Source of the DNA: Methanobacterium spitsbergense
Lineage (GTDB): Archaea; Methanobacteriota; Methanobacteria; Methanobacteriales; Methanobacteriaceae
Length of the DNA: 64,000 bases
Assembly (NCBI RefSeq): GCF_019931065.1
Contig: NZ_JAIOUQ010000003.1
Span: 227,469 to 291,468 of the forward strand
Reading direction: 5' to 3'
Program-made: the position numbers and the translations under genes
The notes under the pieces: generated by a model
Database searches by the model: none
Told to the model about the DNA's origin: nothing
Seen by the model: the letters and a program-made list of their open reading frames with translations, nothing else
Shown here: positions 10,612-21,530 of the stretch, piece after piece
Layout: each line of letters starts with the position of its first letter
Numbering within the stretch: the first letter of the stretch is position 1

Positions 10612-11035
10612 CACTTAATCATTATTATATGTGATTTAATTTTCAATACATTATTAGGTTACAGAATACCTAATATTTAAACAATATTTCTTTAATTTTA
10701 TTAAGATATAACCTATTTTATCTACTTTTTTATTCTTAGATCATATTATTCCTATTTAAAATCTGATTTTAATGAAATTAAAATGATACAAAATTATATG
10801 TTTTGTTTGATCCAAAGTTGCTAAGTCATGAATTTAATAAATTAAGATAATGTCTGATTTTCATTTTACATAGATAATTTACATAACTCCTACCTAATTT
10901 TAATTAATATCCTCTTAAGATGTTGAATAAAAACATAAACAATATATGTTAAAATGTATGAAACTTTCATATTTGTTATGAATATAGTAAGGCCTTAACA
11001 ATAAATAATAATTATAAAATATTCAAGGTGATTAA
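10612..11035. other. Intergenic region between divergent aspartoacylase-like gene and argG
   Basis: About 420 AT-rich bases between two divergent genes. The GGTGAT ribosome site of argG lies at its right end. Several TATA-like strings occur (for example around 10938, AACAATATATG), but none is clearly best. I see no RNA gene or convincing small reading frame. Confidence 0.5.
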
Positions 11036-12217
11036 ATGAAAAAAGTTGTTCTTGCATTCAGTGGTGGATTGGACACAACTGTATGTGTAAAATTACTTCA
11101 GGAAAAATATAATATGGAAGTTATAACTGCATGTGTTGATGTAGGACAGCCTGAAGATGAAATTAGAAGGCCTGCAGAAGTTGCAAATAAAATTGGTGTA
11201 AAAAAACACTACACAATTGATGCAAAGCATGAATTTGCTGAAGAATTTATATTCAGAGGTATTAAAGCCAATGCCGAATATGAAGGATATCCTTTAAGTA
11301 CTTCACTTGCAAGGCCATTAATAGCGATGAAGATAGTACAATTAGCTGAAAAAGAAAATGCATATGCAATAGCACATGGTTGTACAGGAAAAGGAAATGA
11401 CCAATTTAGGTTTGAAACCACAATAAGATCTTCATCCCTTTGTGAAATAATAGCCCCTGTTAGAGATTTAAGTTTAACCAGAACAGAAGAACTAGACTAT
11501 GCCAAAACACATGACATCCCACTTTACTCTGACAAGCTTTATAGTATAGATGAAAACCTCTGGGGAAGATCCATTGAGGGAGATGTATTAGAAGATCCTA
11601 TGGTTGAAACTCCAGAAGAAGCCTTTGAATGGACAGTTTCAACCGATGAAGCTCCTGACGAAGCACAAATAATAAAGATTTCCTTTGAAAAAGGTGTTCC
11701 TGTGGCCCTTGATGATGTTGAAATGGGCGCATATAAAATTATCAGCGAAAGTAACCGCATTGCCGGACTACATGGAATTGGTAGAATTGACATCATCGAA
11801 GACAGAATAATTGGTCTCAAATCAAGGGAAAATTATGAAACACCTGGTGCAGTTCTAATTCTAACTGCCCATAAGGCCCTTGAACAATTAACTCTAACAC
11901 GCGAAGAACTAAAATTTGCAAATACTATTACTCAAACCTATTCAGAAATAGTATACAATGGATTATGGCATGAACCTTTACGTGAGGATCTTGACTGTAT
12001 AATCGACAACATGCAGAAACGTGTAACTGGAAATGTGAAGTTGAGACTTCATAAGGGCAGTATTAAAACACTTAGCCGTGAATCTCCTTACAGTCTTTAC
12101 AGTGAGGAAGCAGTTACTTTTGAAGATAAAGAAACAGATCAGAGAGAAATTGCAGGAATGGTTAAAAACTACGGACTACAAGCAGCATGTTATCAAAAAG
12201 TCTGCAAAAAAGATTAA
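11036..12217 (+). CDS. argG: Argininosuccinate synthase
   Basis: Joins citrulline and aspartate with ATP to give argininosuccinate in arginine synthesis. The N-terminal ATP-pyrophosphatase P-loop [14 protein letters not shown] is present, along with the citrulline/aspartate region [13 protein letters not shown] and [15 protein letters not shown]. The length of 393 residues fits the family. GGTGATTAA precedes the ATG. No arginine gene neighbours are seen; in methanogens argG is often unlinked from the rest of the pathway. Confidence 0.96.
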   Translation: MKKVVLAFSGGLDTTVCVKLLQEKYNMEVITACVDVGQPEDEIRRPAEVANKIGVKKHYTIDAKHEFAEEFIFRGIKANAEYEGYPLSTSLARPLIAMKIVQLAEKENAYAIAHGCTGKGNDQFRFETTIRSSSLCEIIAPVRDLSLTRTEELDYAKTHDIPLYSDKLYSIDENLWGRSIEGDVLEDPMVETPEEAFEWTVSTDEAPDEAQIIKISFEKGVPVALDDVEMGAYKIISESNRIAGLHGIGRIDIIEDRIIGLKSRENYETPGAVLILTAHKALEQLTLTREELKFANTITQTYSEIVYNGLWHEPLREDLDCIIDNMQKRVTGNVKLRLHKGSIKTLSRESPYSLYSEEAVTFEDKETDQREIAGMVKNYGLQAACYQKVCKKD

Positions 12218-12300
12218 AAATTGAGGATATATTTATCCTCAATATACATCTTAACAAATGTATTGTCTTAATTAATAGGAAATAGATTCGGGTTAAAATA

Positions 12301-12558
12301 ATGGTCCTTAACACAATTTTAATTGGAATAATTCTTGCTGTAATAATAGCTATAGGTTTGATAATTCTTTTTAAAGCTGCAGGAATAATAGTTAAAATAT
12401 TACTTCATATGGGCTTTGGCCTTATTCTCCTTTTTATAGTAGATTTAATTCCATTTGTACATGTTCCAATTAACGTGCTAACAGTTCTTGTTGCAGGGTT
12501 TGGTGGGTTCATAGGGGTTGTACTCCTTGTAATTTTAGGTGTTCTAGGGTTCTATTGA
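12301..12558 (+). CDS. BofA-like membrane protein
   Basis: Small membrane protein of 85 residues with two or three helices and a C-terminal segment PINVLTVLVAGFGGFIGVVL, which matches the pro-sigmaK processing inhibitor BofA family. Archaea lack sigmaK, so the role here is unknown; the family may bind membrane proteases. Its stop codon abuts the stop of the convergent NAD(P)HX-repair gene with no spacer. AT-rich sequence lies upstream and no strong ribosome site is visible. Confidence 0.72.
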   Translation: MVLNTILIGIILAVIIAIGLIILFKAAGIIVKILLHMGFGLILLFIVDLIPFVHVPINVLTVLVAGFGGFIGVVLLVILGVLGFY

Positions 12559-14040
12559 TTAAATTCTTCTTTTAAATACTTGAGGGATGTATTTCCAGAT
12601 ATCGCTTGCAATTAAATTGTATCCATACTCTTCTGCTGCAAGGTCACCTGCATTTCCATTAATAAAAGATCCTAAGTATGCAGCTTCAAAGGCTTCATGT
12701 CCCTGTGCAACTAAAGCACCTACAATGCCTGCCAATACATCTCCTGTTCCACCAACAGTCATACCAGGGTTTCCTGTAGAGTTAAGTTTTATTTTATCCC
12801 CATTTGAAATAATATCTGTAGATCCTTTAAGCAGTACAGTACATTTACATTTTTTAGAACATTCTAAAATGGTATCAATTTGATTGTCCAATTTTTTAGG
12901 TACATCAACTCCAAAAAATGCCTTAAATTCTGCTTTATGAGGTGTTAATATCACTTCATTTCTATAATGCTTAATTAAATCTAAATTTAACAATTTAAGT
13001 GCATCTGCATCAATAACAATTGGCATGTTGATTTTTTCGATCATCTCTGTTAAAGCCAAACCAGTTTCTTCTTCTCTTCCAATACCACAACCAATTACCA
13101 TTGAATTTGCATTCTTTGATAATTCAAGTATTTTAGCAGTATCATCAAATGTTACATAGTTGTTTGAAAGGCTTTTAACAATTAAATCAGGAGAATAGGA
13201 TCTAATAGTAGATGTAACACATTTTGGACACGCAATTACCGATATATCAACTCCTGATCTTAATGCAGATATTGCTGCCAATGCCGGAGCGCCAGAATAA
13301 TCTTTGCTTCCCCCCAAAACCAATAAATTACCATTTTGTCCCTTATGAGAATTAATATTTCTTTGGGTGAGCCTCAATAAATCCCCGGGACCGGTGTATA
13401 ACTCAGCTTCTTCAGGTATTCCAATGTCACAGACTTTTAAATCTCCCAAATATTCCTCATCTGCATTTTTAAGCCCGATTTTTTCCTTATGGAATGTTAC
13501 CGTGAAATCTGCCTTAACAGCCTTATGTTCAACCATTCCCGTTTGTGGATCTAGTCCTGTTGGAATATCTACTGCAATAACAGTACTATTTGAACTATTA
13601 ATAATATCTATGGCTTTAGAAACTGGTTCTCTAAGTTTTCCTTTGGTTCCTGTCCCAAGTATTGCATCTAACACCAGTTCTGCACTGCTAAATCCCAATT
13701 GAGAATGATCTTCAATAATATTCAATACAATACTACTAGTTTCAATATTTAATTTATGGAGCACTTCCCAGTTTTTCAATGATTCAGGTGAACTTATACG
13801 TGATGGATGCCCAATCAGGAAAATTTCTACTTCAAAACCATGATTAAGGAGATATCTCGCAGTCACAAATCCATCTCCTCCGTTCCCCCCAGTTCCAGCA
13901 TATATATTTACTTTGCATGGTTTTGAAATTTCAAATATTTTTTGGGCAATACACTTTCCAGCATTTTCCATCAGTAAAGTCTTTGATATCCCCAGTGCCT
14001 CGGCGTTGGCATCAACAACCATCATGTCCATTATATTCAT
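12559..14040 (-). CDS. nnr: Bifunctional NAD(P)H-hydrate epimerase / ADP-dependent dehydratase
   Basis: Repairs hydrated NAD(P)H. The N-terminal YjeF_N epimerase domain (about residues 1-205) shows MLMENAGKCIA-like and YAGTGGNGGDGFVTARYL motifs and the loop DAILGTGTKG. The C-terminal ribokinase-like dehydratase domain (about 220-490) shows LVLGGSKDYSGAPALAA, VIDADALKLL and the catalytic NPGMTVGGTGDVLAGIVGAL. The fused length of 493 residues is normal for the bifunctional enzyme. The ATG at 14040 lacks a strong ribosome site; a second ATG lies nearby in MNIMDMM. Confidence 0.94.
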   Translation of the reverse strand: MNIMDMMVVDANAEALGISKTLLMENAGKCIAQKIFEISKPCKVNIYAGTGGNGGDGFVTARYLLNHGFEVEIFLIGHPSRISSPESLKNWEVLHKLNIETSSIVLNIIEDHSQLGFSSAELVLDAILGTGTKGKLREPVSKAIDIINSSNSTVIAVDIPTGLDPQTGMVEHKAVKADFTVTFHKEKIGLKNADEEYLGDLKVCDIGIPEEAELYTGPGDLLRLTQRNINSHKGQNGNLLVLGGSKDYSGAPALAAISALRSGVDISVIACPKCVTSTIRSYSPDLIVKSLSNNYVTFDDTAKILELSKNANSMVIGCGIGREEETGLALTEMIEKINMPIVIDADALKLLNLDLIKHYRNEVILTPHKAEFKAFFGVDVPKKLDNQIDTILECSKKCKCTVLLKGSTDIISNGDKIKLNSTGNPGMTVGGTGDVLAGIVGALVAQGHEAFEAAYLGSFINGNAGDLAAEEYGYNLIASDIWKYIPQVFKRRI

Positions 14041-14471
14041 GTTATCACTAGTTATAAATTATAACATTAAAAACATATTAGATTTGTGTTATATCCTTTT
14101 TAAAGAACACAGATAATTAATTAATTAATATTTTTGAAAATGTAAAATTTTTTTTTAATTTGCTCCATTGTTGAGGGCATACATTTCATTCTAACTTAGA
14201 ATTTTTAATAATTTATAGATAGTTATATGCTAAAAATTGAGATAATCATTCAATAGAATTAAATGAAATCATTGGCAAAATGAATATTAAGCAGTATCAT
14301 GAAATTATTTTTAGTTTAAAGATATGCTCGGGTATTAAATTATTTTTGAACAGTGCATTATAGGTCTTTAACGAAATTAATAAATACTTTTTAGATGGAT
14401 TATAAAGAAATGTATTTAAATTATTAATCCATAATTAGACTATCTATAATCATATAAGTGGAGGTTTGAGT
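14041..14471. other. Intergenic region, divergent promoters
   Basis: About 430 AT-rich bases between two divergent genes. A GGAGGT ribosome site at 14460-14465 serves the gene to the right. TATA-like strings occur near 14372 and 14446, neither decisive. No RNA gene or small reading frame could be supported. Confidence 0.45.
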
Positions 14472-14846
14472 TTGATAAAATATGGTGTTTTAGCTGGGGG
14501 ACTTATTGCTATTTTCATAGTTGCTTTTTATGTTTTTGGGTATGAACCAACATCATTGGAATTAACTAAGAGCGAAAATTTATTTGATAAAAATATTACT
14601 AAACTGAATCAGACTGGAAAAACAGATCCTAATGCGATTGTTACCATTAATGGTGAAAAAGTACCTGTGGATAAAAATGGAAACTTTTATTGGGTTATAG
14701 ATTTAAAAAATGGGAAAAATATAATTAACGTAACTGCTAAGGCTCCATTTAAATCCAAAAACCAAACATATGCCATCGTAAATAGGGCTGAAGATAAAGA
14801 TGGTGTCACTGGAGATTGGGATTGGAATAATACCTATGAAACATAA
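14472..14846 (+). CDS. Membrane-anchored small protein with an Ig-like domain
   Basis: Protein of about 124 residues. A hydrophobic N-terminal segment (YGVLAGGLIAIFIVAFYVFG) serves as anchor or signal; the exposed part contains ITINGEKVPVDKNGNFYW-type strands (ATVTINGxxVPVDxNGNF-like) seen in bacterial Ig-like/glucodextranase-B repeats. The start is taken as TTG at 14472, six bases after GGAGGT; a TTG at 14466 touches that site and is unlikely. A hairpin terminator follows. The function is unknown; a cell-surface role is inferred from the anchor and domain. Confidence 0.6.
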   Translation: MIKYGVLAGGLIAIFIVAFYVFGYEPTSLELTKSENLFDKNITKLNQTGKTDPNAIVTINGEKVPVDKNGNFYWVIDLKNGKNIINVTAKAPFKSKNQTYAIVNRAEDKDGVTGDWDWNNTYET

Positions 14847-14876
14847 TAATGAATCGATAATAGTAATAACAATAAG

Positions 14877-14911
14877 AATTCAAACAAATTTTACTTTATT
14901 TGAATTTTTTT
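14877..14911 (+). terminator. Hairpin with T-run after the Ig-like gene
   Basis: Perfect eight-base inverted repeat AATTCAAA/TTTGAATT (14877-14884 and 14899-14906) leading into a run of Ts. Archaeal termination relies mostly on T-runs, so the T-run is the likelier functional part. Confidence 0.4.
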
Positions 14912-15314
14912 AATTCGAATGAGGGTATTTAGAATGATAGTTTGTAAAATGTGAAGACTAATAACTACCTTCTGCTTCCCCATATTATTTTTAATTTGTA
15001 TATGTTGAGTTAACATGAACTCAAAGTTAAATTAATAGCGCTTCTAACCCAATAAATCGATAGTTTTATAGAACTTAAAAAAAATAGCATTATAAGACAA
15101 TTAATGTTATGGTTATTATTAAATAGCGTTTATATGTGTTGAAATTGCATATAAAGTCCAGAAATAACTTATATGTATAAATTATAAAACAGATGATATT
15201 TAATAATAACCTAAGATCATGTAGTAAATTAATGAATATCTAATGATCTCTCAAAATAGTAAACTAAATAATTCAAATTCCATAATTAATTATTCAAAAA
15301 AATGGTGATCTACT
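14912..15314. other. Intergenic region before the K+ channel gene
   Basis: About 400 bases with no supportable gene. GGTGATC at 15304-15310 is the ribosome site of the channel. TATA-like stretches occur near 15132 (GCGTTTATATG) and 15165 (AACTTATATG). No RNA gene was recognised. Confidence 0.4.
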
Positions 15315-17255
15315 GTGCGCCCACCATACATGCCAATACTACCTGTAAGTAAAGATCTTACAAACAAACCATATAAATTGGTTCTTTATGCTTTATTGGG
15401 AGTTACATTGCTCATAATTTATGGTGTGATAGGATCTACATATATAATGAGATTAGATCTGGTTAATTCTATTTATTTTACAGTACAAACCATAGCAACT
15501 GTTGGTTTTGGTGATATCCGGCCAATAACTCCATTACAAAAAATGTTTACAGTAACTCTTGTAATGGGCGGGGTTGCTCTACTTGCTTATGCATTTACAT
15601 TAACAATAACGGTGGTTACAATGGCAGTTGAAGAGATAGCTTCCGGCGCTAAACAAAGGAGAATAATAGCCGCCAGTAAGGATCATTTTGTCCTCTGTGG
15701 CTATGGAAGAGTTGGAAGTGCAGTTTATAAAGAGCTTAAAAAAAGGAATATTAGATCAATAATAATTGAAAAAAATAAAGACGTTGTTGAGAAAGAACTT
15801 TGGAAAGATCCAGATGTTCTTGCAATTCCTGGAGATGCTACCGATGAAAGTATAATGATGGACGCAGGAATAAAAAGGGCACGAGGAGTTATCATAACTA
15901 CTGGAGACGATGTGGATAATCTGTTCATAACACTAACAGCAAGAGAAATACATCCCGAGATATGGATAGTTACAAGAGCGAGTAAAAGCGAAAATGTGCG
16001 TCGATTATACCGTTCTGGAGCAGATAAAGTCATATCTCCCGAAACAAGTGGTGCAGAAGATATATACTTCGCTTCAATGGAACCCACAATTATGAAGATC
16101 ACAGAGATCCATGGAGTTGAAGACATACGAAAAGAATCTGAAATTATCTTGAAATATGGATGCACCCTCGAGAACATAGAATATCACTTACCAGAATTCA
16201 AGGAACCTCTTGCAAGAAAGATAGGAGTAACAGATATAGAACAGCTCAACAGATTTTTAAGTAGTTTAGAACGTGAAAAATCTCGAAAAAAATCTTTAGA
16301 GAGCATATATGAATCAGTGAGCGGAATTCACTCCCATTGGATTTCAGGACCCACCAAGGAAAGTCTTGAAAAAGTTGCTGAAGAACTGAAAAAAGAAGGA
16401 TTCCTTTTAGGAGTCAACCTCACAGAAGATGAAATAAAAGAAACAGCAAAAAAACATGGCCGAATGGTTGAAGTTGTTCTAAAACCCGAGATAAAGATAA
16501 CTGAAAACCATGACATCCAAGATATCAGGGAAGAAGCAAAGATAATTCTTAAACATGGTTGTACATTAGAAGATATTGAGTACTACCTTCCAGGATTTAA
16601 AGAACCCCTAAAGAGAAAAATTGGACTTTCAGATGAAAAAGAAATGGATAGATTTCTTTCAAGCCTTGAACATGATTCTAAAAGGATGGATGCACTTGAA
16701 AGGCTTTACATCCTCTCAGGTGGAGGAATTCATTCCCATACCATTTCAGGCAAGGATACACAAAGTTTAGCTAAAGTTGAAAAAGAGCTAAAAACAGAAG
16801 GATTCCTTTTAGGGGTAAATTTAACTCATGGTGAGATTGTTCAAAAGATATCTGAATTTGGCAGAGTAAGCGAATTACTATTAAGACACAAACCAAGTGA
16901 TACCAATGATAAAAGAATCATAATTAGTATGGGCGGTAGAATATTGGACTCTAAACATTACCTGCCAGGTTTAAGACAAGTAGTAACAAGAAAACTCTAT
17001 TTAAAAGATGAAAATGATCTAAAAAATTGTGAAGAGGAGTATAAAAAACCAGATGCAAAAAGGTCTCTTGAAGCATTATCTCAGATATCAAGACAAGTTC
17101 ACTCCCACACAGTTTCTGCAGGGGACATTGAAAAAATCAAGAAAATTGAAAAAGCACTGAAAAAAACTGGAATGCTTTTAGGGGTTGATCTTCCTGAAGA
17201 CGATATTTGGAATATCGTTGAAAGTGAGGAAATAGAAAAGTTCTGTATTCAGTGA
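15315..17255 (+). CDS. RCK-domain potassium channel with three tandem C-terminal repeats
   Basis: Two-helix ion channel of 646 residues resembling MthK in its first third: helix 1 at about residues 22-45, pore with selectivity filter TVGFGD at 62-67, helix 2 at about 78-102, then an RCK/TrkA-N Rossmann domain ([18 protein letters not shown] at about 119, [23 protein letters not shown]) to about residue 240. Instead of a standard TrkA-C domain, three copies of a ~125-residue unit follow, beginning near residues 279, 412 and 537. Shared landmarks are LKxGCTLExIEYxLPxFKEPL, a (I/V)HSHx(I/V)S motif and [13 protein letters not shown]; the third copy is the most divergent. The start GTG has GGTGATC five bases upstream. 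Potassium selectivity is inferred from the filter; the repeats may bind a ligand that gates the pore. Confidence 0.82.
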   Translation: MRPPYMPILPVSKDLTNKPYKLVLYALLGVTLLIIYGVIGSTYIMRLDLVNSIYFTVQTIATVGFGDIRPITPLQKMFTVTLVMGGVALLAYAFTLTITVVTMAVEEIASGAKQRRIIAASKDHFVLCGYGRVGSAVYKELKKRNIRSIIIEKNKDVVEKELWKDPDVLAIPGDATDESIMMDAGIKRARGVIITTGDDVDNLFITLTAREIHPEIWIVTRASKSENVRRLYRSGADKVISPETSGAEDIYFASMEPTIMKITEIHGVEDIRKESEIILKYGCTLENIEYHLPEFKEPLARKIGVTDIEQLNRFLSSLEREKSRKKSLESIYESVSGIHSHWISGPTKESLEKVAEELKKEGFLLGVNLTEDEIKETAKKHGRMVEVVLKPEIKITENHDIQDIREEAKIILKHGCTLEDIEYYLPGFKEPLKRKIGLSDEKEMDRFLSSLEHDSKRMDALERLYILSGGGIHSHTISGKDTQSLAKVEKELKTEGFLLGVNLTHGEIVQKISEFGRVSELLLRHKPSDTNDKRIIISMGGRILDSKHYLPGLRQVVTRKLYLKDENDLKNCEEEYKKPDAKRSLEALSQISRQVHSHTVSAGDIEKIKKIEKALKKTGMLLGVDLPEDDIWNIVESEEIEKFCIQ

Positions 17256-17315
17256 ATGGATTAATATTTTAAATTTTTTCTTCTGAAAATAAAAAAAATA
17301 TGGAAATCGTAATTA

Positions 17316-18209
17316 TTAGAAAAGCTCATGAAGCTTAATCTGATATTTACCGAGGTTTCCACCAAAGTTACCTGCACTTATCTGAATTATTCCAGAGATT
17401 TTAACAGCAGCTTCAATACCTGCCTTCATTGCAGCTTTGACTGCTTCTTCATTTACTCCGTCAATAACTATTTCATAGACACCATTAACATTTTCAGGTA
17501 TTTCACAACCCTCAACTTCGTCCTTCAAAGTAACACACATTTTTTCGTTGGTAGATGCTCCTAAAAACTTGTACTTATTTGAACCAACTTTGGAACCGGA
17601 AGCAACTATTCCTCCAGGGAATGGAGTTATTGCACCAGGAATTGCTTCAATAGCATCCACAGCTGCGTCCGCAGCTAGTAATCCTGCTGGTTGGTTTTCT
17701 GCGAGAATGAAGAAATTCCCACCTGCAACACCTGCTTTTATTCCTAATTCTGCTTCAACTAAAAAGTCACCAGACATTAGGGGGATGGAGTGTATTTTTC
17801 TTCCTTCCACATCCAATGTTTGTTCATATCCATCACCGAAGAATTTCAGTTTCTGACCTGTTTTGAGTTTTTCATCAGGTTCATCCATCCAATCAAAGAC
17901 AGCTGTGGTTGCTGCAGTTAGAATACACATTCCTACTCGCTCGAGTAACTCATGATCAAGTTTACCCTTGTTCATGTTGCAGATCATTATTATATAACCC
18001 GGTCTTCCATCAGGAGTATCCTGTGGTGGCACATAACCGTCTATTCCTGCCTCTGCCGGGCATCCGATAACAGATGTTCCGTAACCTGTGGCTTCGGTAG
18101 CTGCTACTAATGCCAGTTTTTTGGTTGCTGCAGTTATGAGAATTCTTGATACTTGTATGCCGAATGCTTCTGCAAAATTATCTTCTATTTCCACTCCGTT
18201 TATTTCCAT
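17316..18209 (-). CDS. ftr: Formylmethanofuran--tetrahydromethanopterin N-formyltransferase
   Basis: Second enzyme of methanogenesis from CO2: moves the formyl group from formylmethanofuran to tetrahydromethanopterin in the cytoplasm. The 297-residue length and the whole sequence fit Ftr: start [20 protein letters not shown], then [29 protein letters not shown] and [20 protein letters not shown]. The ATG at 18209 is chosen over a GTG nine bases upstream because GGTGAT overlaps that GTG. A strong TATA box lies 35-43 bases before the start, so the leader is short. Confidence 0.96.
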   Translation of the reverse strand: MEINGVEIEDNFAEAFGIQVSRILITAATKKLALVAATEATGYGTSVIGCPAEAGIDGYVPPQDTPDGRPGYIIMICNMNKGKLDHELLERVGMCILTAATTAVFDWMDEPDEKLKTGQKLKFFGDGYEQTLDVEGRKIHSIPLMSGDFLVEAELGIKAGVAGGNFFILAENQPAGLLAADAAVDAIEAIPGAITPFPGGIVASGSKVGSNKYKFLGASTNEKMCVTLKDEVEGCEIPENVNGVYEIVIDGVNEEAVKAAMKAGIEAAVKISGIIQISAGNFGGNLGKYQIKLHELF

Positions 18210-18242
18210 GATTATCACCGTCTAGATCGTAGTTTAGGAGAA

Positions 18243-18252
18243 GTTATAAATT
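18243..18252 (-). promoter_or_regulatory. TATA box of ftr
   Basis: Minus-strand GGAAAAATTTATAACTT: an A-rich BRE-like element followed by TTTATAAC. Transcription would begin about 25 bases further on, roughly 10 bases before the ftr ATG. Placement and match are good. Confidence 0.6.
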
Positions 18253-18281
18253 TTTCCATTTAATCCTGAGTAATTAAAAAA

Positions 18282-19645
18282 AGAAGTTGTCAAATAGGTG
18301 GGTGTTCAAAAATTTTTTGAGTTTTCAAAAAAAATTATTTTCCACTTTTATTTGTGTCATAAATGTAATTTAAGAGCATAAAAGATAAATATAAAGTGAA
18401 ATTAGAATTATTATCATGCGAAATCAAACAATATCTACTCTCAATTGTTGTATTGGTTCCATTCAACTTAAACTTTACGATTTTAGAATGGAAAAACTTG
18501 ATGTTGAAAAGATCTTAGCTGAAAGATTTAAACAGCTTAAAATCCCTAAAAATGTAAATGATAAATTAATTTTACTTTCAGATAACCATTTCGAGTTTAT
18601 CAGACCTATCTGTCCAAAATGTGGTTCAAAAATATTATTAAACAAGAATATCGTGTTAGAAATCCAATTTTAGGTGAATACAGACAACAAAAGATTTATC
18701 TTCGAAGATATCAATGCAAAAAATGTTCAAAAAAGTTCACAACGCCTTTAGATAGTGTTTTAAACCCGTATAACAGGTACGCAAACATTTTTAAAGACAA
18801 AACAGAACAATTAATCAAAAGAAGATATCGATCACTCAGAAAAACAAAAGAAGACTTCAATACATTCTTTAATCATTCACCCTCACACCAAACCATTAAA
18901 AACTGGCTCAAAACAAAACCAGAAAATAAAATACATAACGATTCAATAGTTTATTCGAGATATTACTGTTATGATGAACAGTATCTTCGAATTAACGGTA
19001 CAAGAATGTACCGTTTAACATTATACGACACCATAGTTAATATTCCGGTAGCGGAAAAAATCGTCCCAAAAAGGTCAACAGAATCAATAACAAACTTCAT
19101 ACAACAATCAACAAAAAAAACCATTAATAGCTATAACAACAGATCATTTCCCACGATACAAAAATATAATGGACAAATTTAAAGTAAAACATCAACTTTG
19201 CATATTTCACCTGTTTAAAATGATAGGCGACCGTGTATACAAAATATTAAGGTCCAAAAAACATCACAACAGAGATAAAATAAGTTTATGCTTATATTTC
19301 ACCGAAATCAAAAATATATTCCGCACATACAACGAAAAAACCTCAACAAAAAGATTAGAACAACTATTAAACAAATTCAACAATATTCCAAAATTATTAC
19401 AAAAATTCATAGCCAAAAAGATAATCCTTGACTTCACAAGACTCACACACTACACAAGAGACCCATTAATTAACAAAACATCCAACCACGTTGAAAATTA
19501 CTACAGACAAACCGACCCCGAACAAATAAAAACCAAATATAAAACTAAAACAGGAATACTCAGCTACCTAAAACTAAAAATGCAAAACTGGACACAAAAA
19601 CACAGAAAAAAAATCAACACTCAATAACTTTACAACCCCTAAAAA
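18282..19645. mobile_element. Degenerate insertion sequence, ends uncertain
   Basis: The transposase pseudogene sits between the ftr promoter and a flippase-like gene. A weak inverted match GTTGTCAA (18286-18293) / TTTACAAC (19629-19636) could be the remains of terminal repeats, but it is short and imperfect. No target-site duplication was found. Boundaries are therefore approximate. Confidence 0.35.
18416..19627 (+). pseudogene. DDE-type transposase broken by two frameshifts
   Basis: Three overlapping open stretches (18416-18673, 18619-19182, 19169-19627) join into one transposase of about 403 residues if two single-base indels are corrected. The first lies in the A-run at 18627-18631: adding one A joins ICPKCGSKN to IIKQEYRVR. 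The second is in the A-run at 19113-19120: removing one A joins to AITTDHFPRYKNIMDKF. The corrected protein has an N-terminal zinc ribbon (CPKCG ... CKKC), catalytic-type YYCYDEQYLRINGTR (first D), TTDHFPRY (second D) and a late NHVENYYRQTDP (glutamate). The C-terminal part is unusually C-rich against its neighbours. The family is unassigned; length is like the ISM1 group known from Methanobrevibacter, but I could not confirm this. Confidence 0.8.
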
Positions 19646-19685
19646 AACAAAAATAAATATTAAATTAAAAGTATTAAGCCCTATA

Positions 19686-20702
19686 CTAAAATTTGTCTGA
19701 GAATTTTTCTAAAACATTTGGCCCAACATAGGGAAGCATACCTATTCCAATAAATGAAGTCATCCAGAAAGATATTAACCTTTCAACAATAGTTGCTGCT
19801 GCACTTATAGATGGCGGTACACCTGCTGCAGAATATAAAATTATCATCATTCCATCAACAGCTCCAACACCTCCAGGAAGAAGAGGAATCAATCCTATCA
19901 AGGTAGCTATTACAAATACTGCTGCAATTACCCACAAGGATACTGGAGTACCAAATGATGCGAAAACTATGTAAACTCTGATTATTTCCATGAACCATAC
20001 CAAAAAAGACAATGGAAGCCCATACATTAAAACCCTTCTGTCACGTATCATAATACGCATGCTGCTCTGAAATCCATTCATTGCTTCTAAGGCCTTTCTC
20101 TCAATTTCGAAGTGTTTATTTTTTGAAAATCTTTTTACAAGCCCTACTAGCCATAGCGTTATCCTCTGACCTACAGCCTCATTAATAGACATAATTAAAA
20201 TTATAATAAAAACAACAATTAAAACGACAAGGGATACAATCAAAGCAAAAACAATCCATTCAGGAAGGCTAAGAAACGAAACGGAAAATATTATGGTTAA
20301 AATTGCCAAGACAACAAATGGAAATGTGTCAAGTCCCCTATCTGCGATTACTGTAGCAAAGGCATTTTCCATTGGAGCCTTTGCATATTTTCCCAACATA
20401 TATGCCCTAACAGGTTCTCCCCCGCCTCTAGCACTGGGTGTGATATTATTAATAGCAAGTCCAACCATTAACATTGGAAAAACATGTCTTCTTTTAATGG
20501 ATATTTTAAGTGAATGGATTGTGATGGACCATCTTTGGGTCCACATTCCATATATTATGAATTGAATTACAACTGCCAATGCAACGTATAGTGGATTAGC
20601 ATTTTTCAGAGCACTTTCAATTTTTCCCGGGCCAATGTATAAAACCATTGCTGCCAGAATCCCAATTCCAACAAGTAACAGTATAATAGTTTTATTATTC
20701 AT
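19686..20702 (-). CDS. Lysylphosphatidylglycerol synthase TM-region/flippase-like membrane protein
   Basis: Integral membrane protein of 338 residues with about eight helices, of the UPF0104/LPG_synthase_TM family. Family motifs are INNITPSARGGGEPVRAYML at about residue 84 and IGLIPLLPGGVGAVDGMMI near residue 270. Archaeal members are commonly linked to glycolipid or glycan export and assembly. The neighbours downstream on the same strand include a glycosyltransferase, which fits an envelope role. Substrate unknown. Confidence 0.8.
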   Translation of the reverse strand: MNNKTIILLLVGIGILAAMVLYIGPGKIESALKNANPLYVALAVVIQFIIYGMWTQRWSITIHSLKISIKRRHVFPMLMVGLAINNITPSARGGGEPVRAYMLGKYAKAPMENAFATVIADRGLDTFPFVVLAILTIIFSVSFLSLPEWIVFALIVSLVVLIVVFIIILIMSINEAVGQRITLWLVGLVKRFSKNKHFEIERKALEAMNGFQSSMRIMIRDRRVLMYGLPLSFLVWFMEIIRVYIVFASFGTPVSLWVIAAVFVIATLIGLIPLLPGGVGAVDGMMIILYSAAGVPPSISAAATIVERLISFWMTSFIGIGMLPYVGPNVLEKFSDKF

Positions 20703-20832
20703 GATATTGTTCCTTTCAGATAATATTTGAATTAATTTGATACTTAAATTTTATACAAATCTATATTGAATAGATTTGATGTCTATTTAAGTGATAGCTA
20801 TTAATAAAATTTGTAAATAAATATGAATACTC

Positions 20833-21315
20833 TCATATGTATATTACTTCAAAACTGAGATCATCGGTATCTAATAAAACAACCGTTTTTTGCCCTGAAA
20901 CATATCCACATACTTCACCAGGGTTTATAATCATTGTTTCACCATTCAATATTTCCATTTTATGAGTGTGACCCCTAATAACAACGTCATATTTTCCACA
21001 TTTGGCAAGAGAATCCACAATTGCTTGGTTACTGCCATGTATGATTGAAAATTTCCAGCCCTCTACTGAAATTTCCTTAAAATCTTCTAAAATGCATATT
21101 TCTTCATATGCTGCCTTAAGTCCTTCTTTCTCACCGTCATTATTACCATAAATAGCAACAAGTTCCGGATCTAGTTTCCTAAATTCTAATGCAGTGAATG
21201 GAGATATTAAATCTCCTGCATGTATTACAACGTCTATTTCTTCTTTGTTAAAAATTTTTACAGCTTTTCTAATAGCATCAAGGTTGTCATGACTATCAGA
21301 CATTATCCCTATCAT
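20833..21315 (-). CDS. YfcE/MJ0936-type metallophosphoesterase
   Basis: Cytoplasmic phosphodiesterase-like protein of 160 residues. All calcineurin-like metal motifs are present in order: GIMSDSHDN (residues 3-11), VIHAGDL (30-36), IYGNNDGE (54-61), SIIHGS and VIRGHTHK (about 112-119), ending in NPGEVCG. Length and sequence match MJ0936-type phosphodiesterases acting on small phosphodiesters in vitro; the natural substrate is unknown. Confidence 0.9.
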   Translation of the reverse strand: MIGIMSDSHDNLDAIRKAVKIFNKEEIDVVIHAGDLISPFTALEFRKLDPELVAIYGNNDGEKEGLKAAYEEICILEDFKEISVEGWKFSIIHGSNQAIVDSLAKCGKYDVVIRGHTHKMEILNGETMIINPGEVCGYVSGQKTVVLLDTDDLSFEVIYI

Positions 21316-21530
21316 GATATTATTATGTTTTATTTGTTAATAATTTTTTTTGTTTTTATTAACATTATTAAACTAAATATGAAAATTATATTATTTTTTT
21401 TTATCCAACTTTTTTAAGTGTCTAATTACAGTTTTCTATTTATAATACACCCATATAACTAATTAATTTGAGAAACAGCACTATTTTAAAATTATAACGG
21501 TTAATTATTCTGTATTAAAATATTATATTT

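Noticed and set aside
12301..12558. Sporulation-related role for the BofA-like protein
   Set aside because: Archaea have neither sporulation nor sigmaK; only the fold family is supported.
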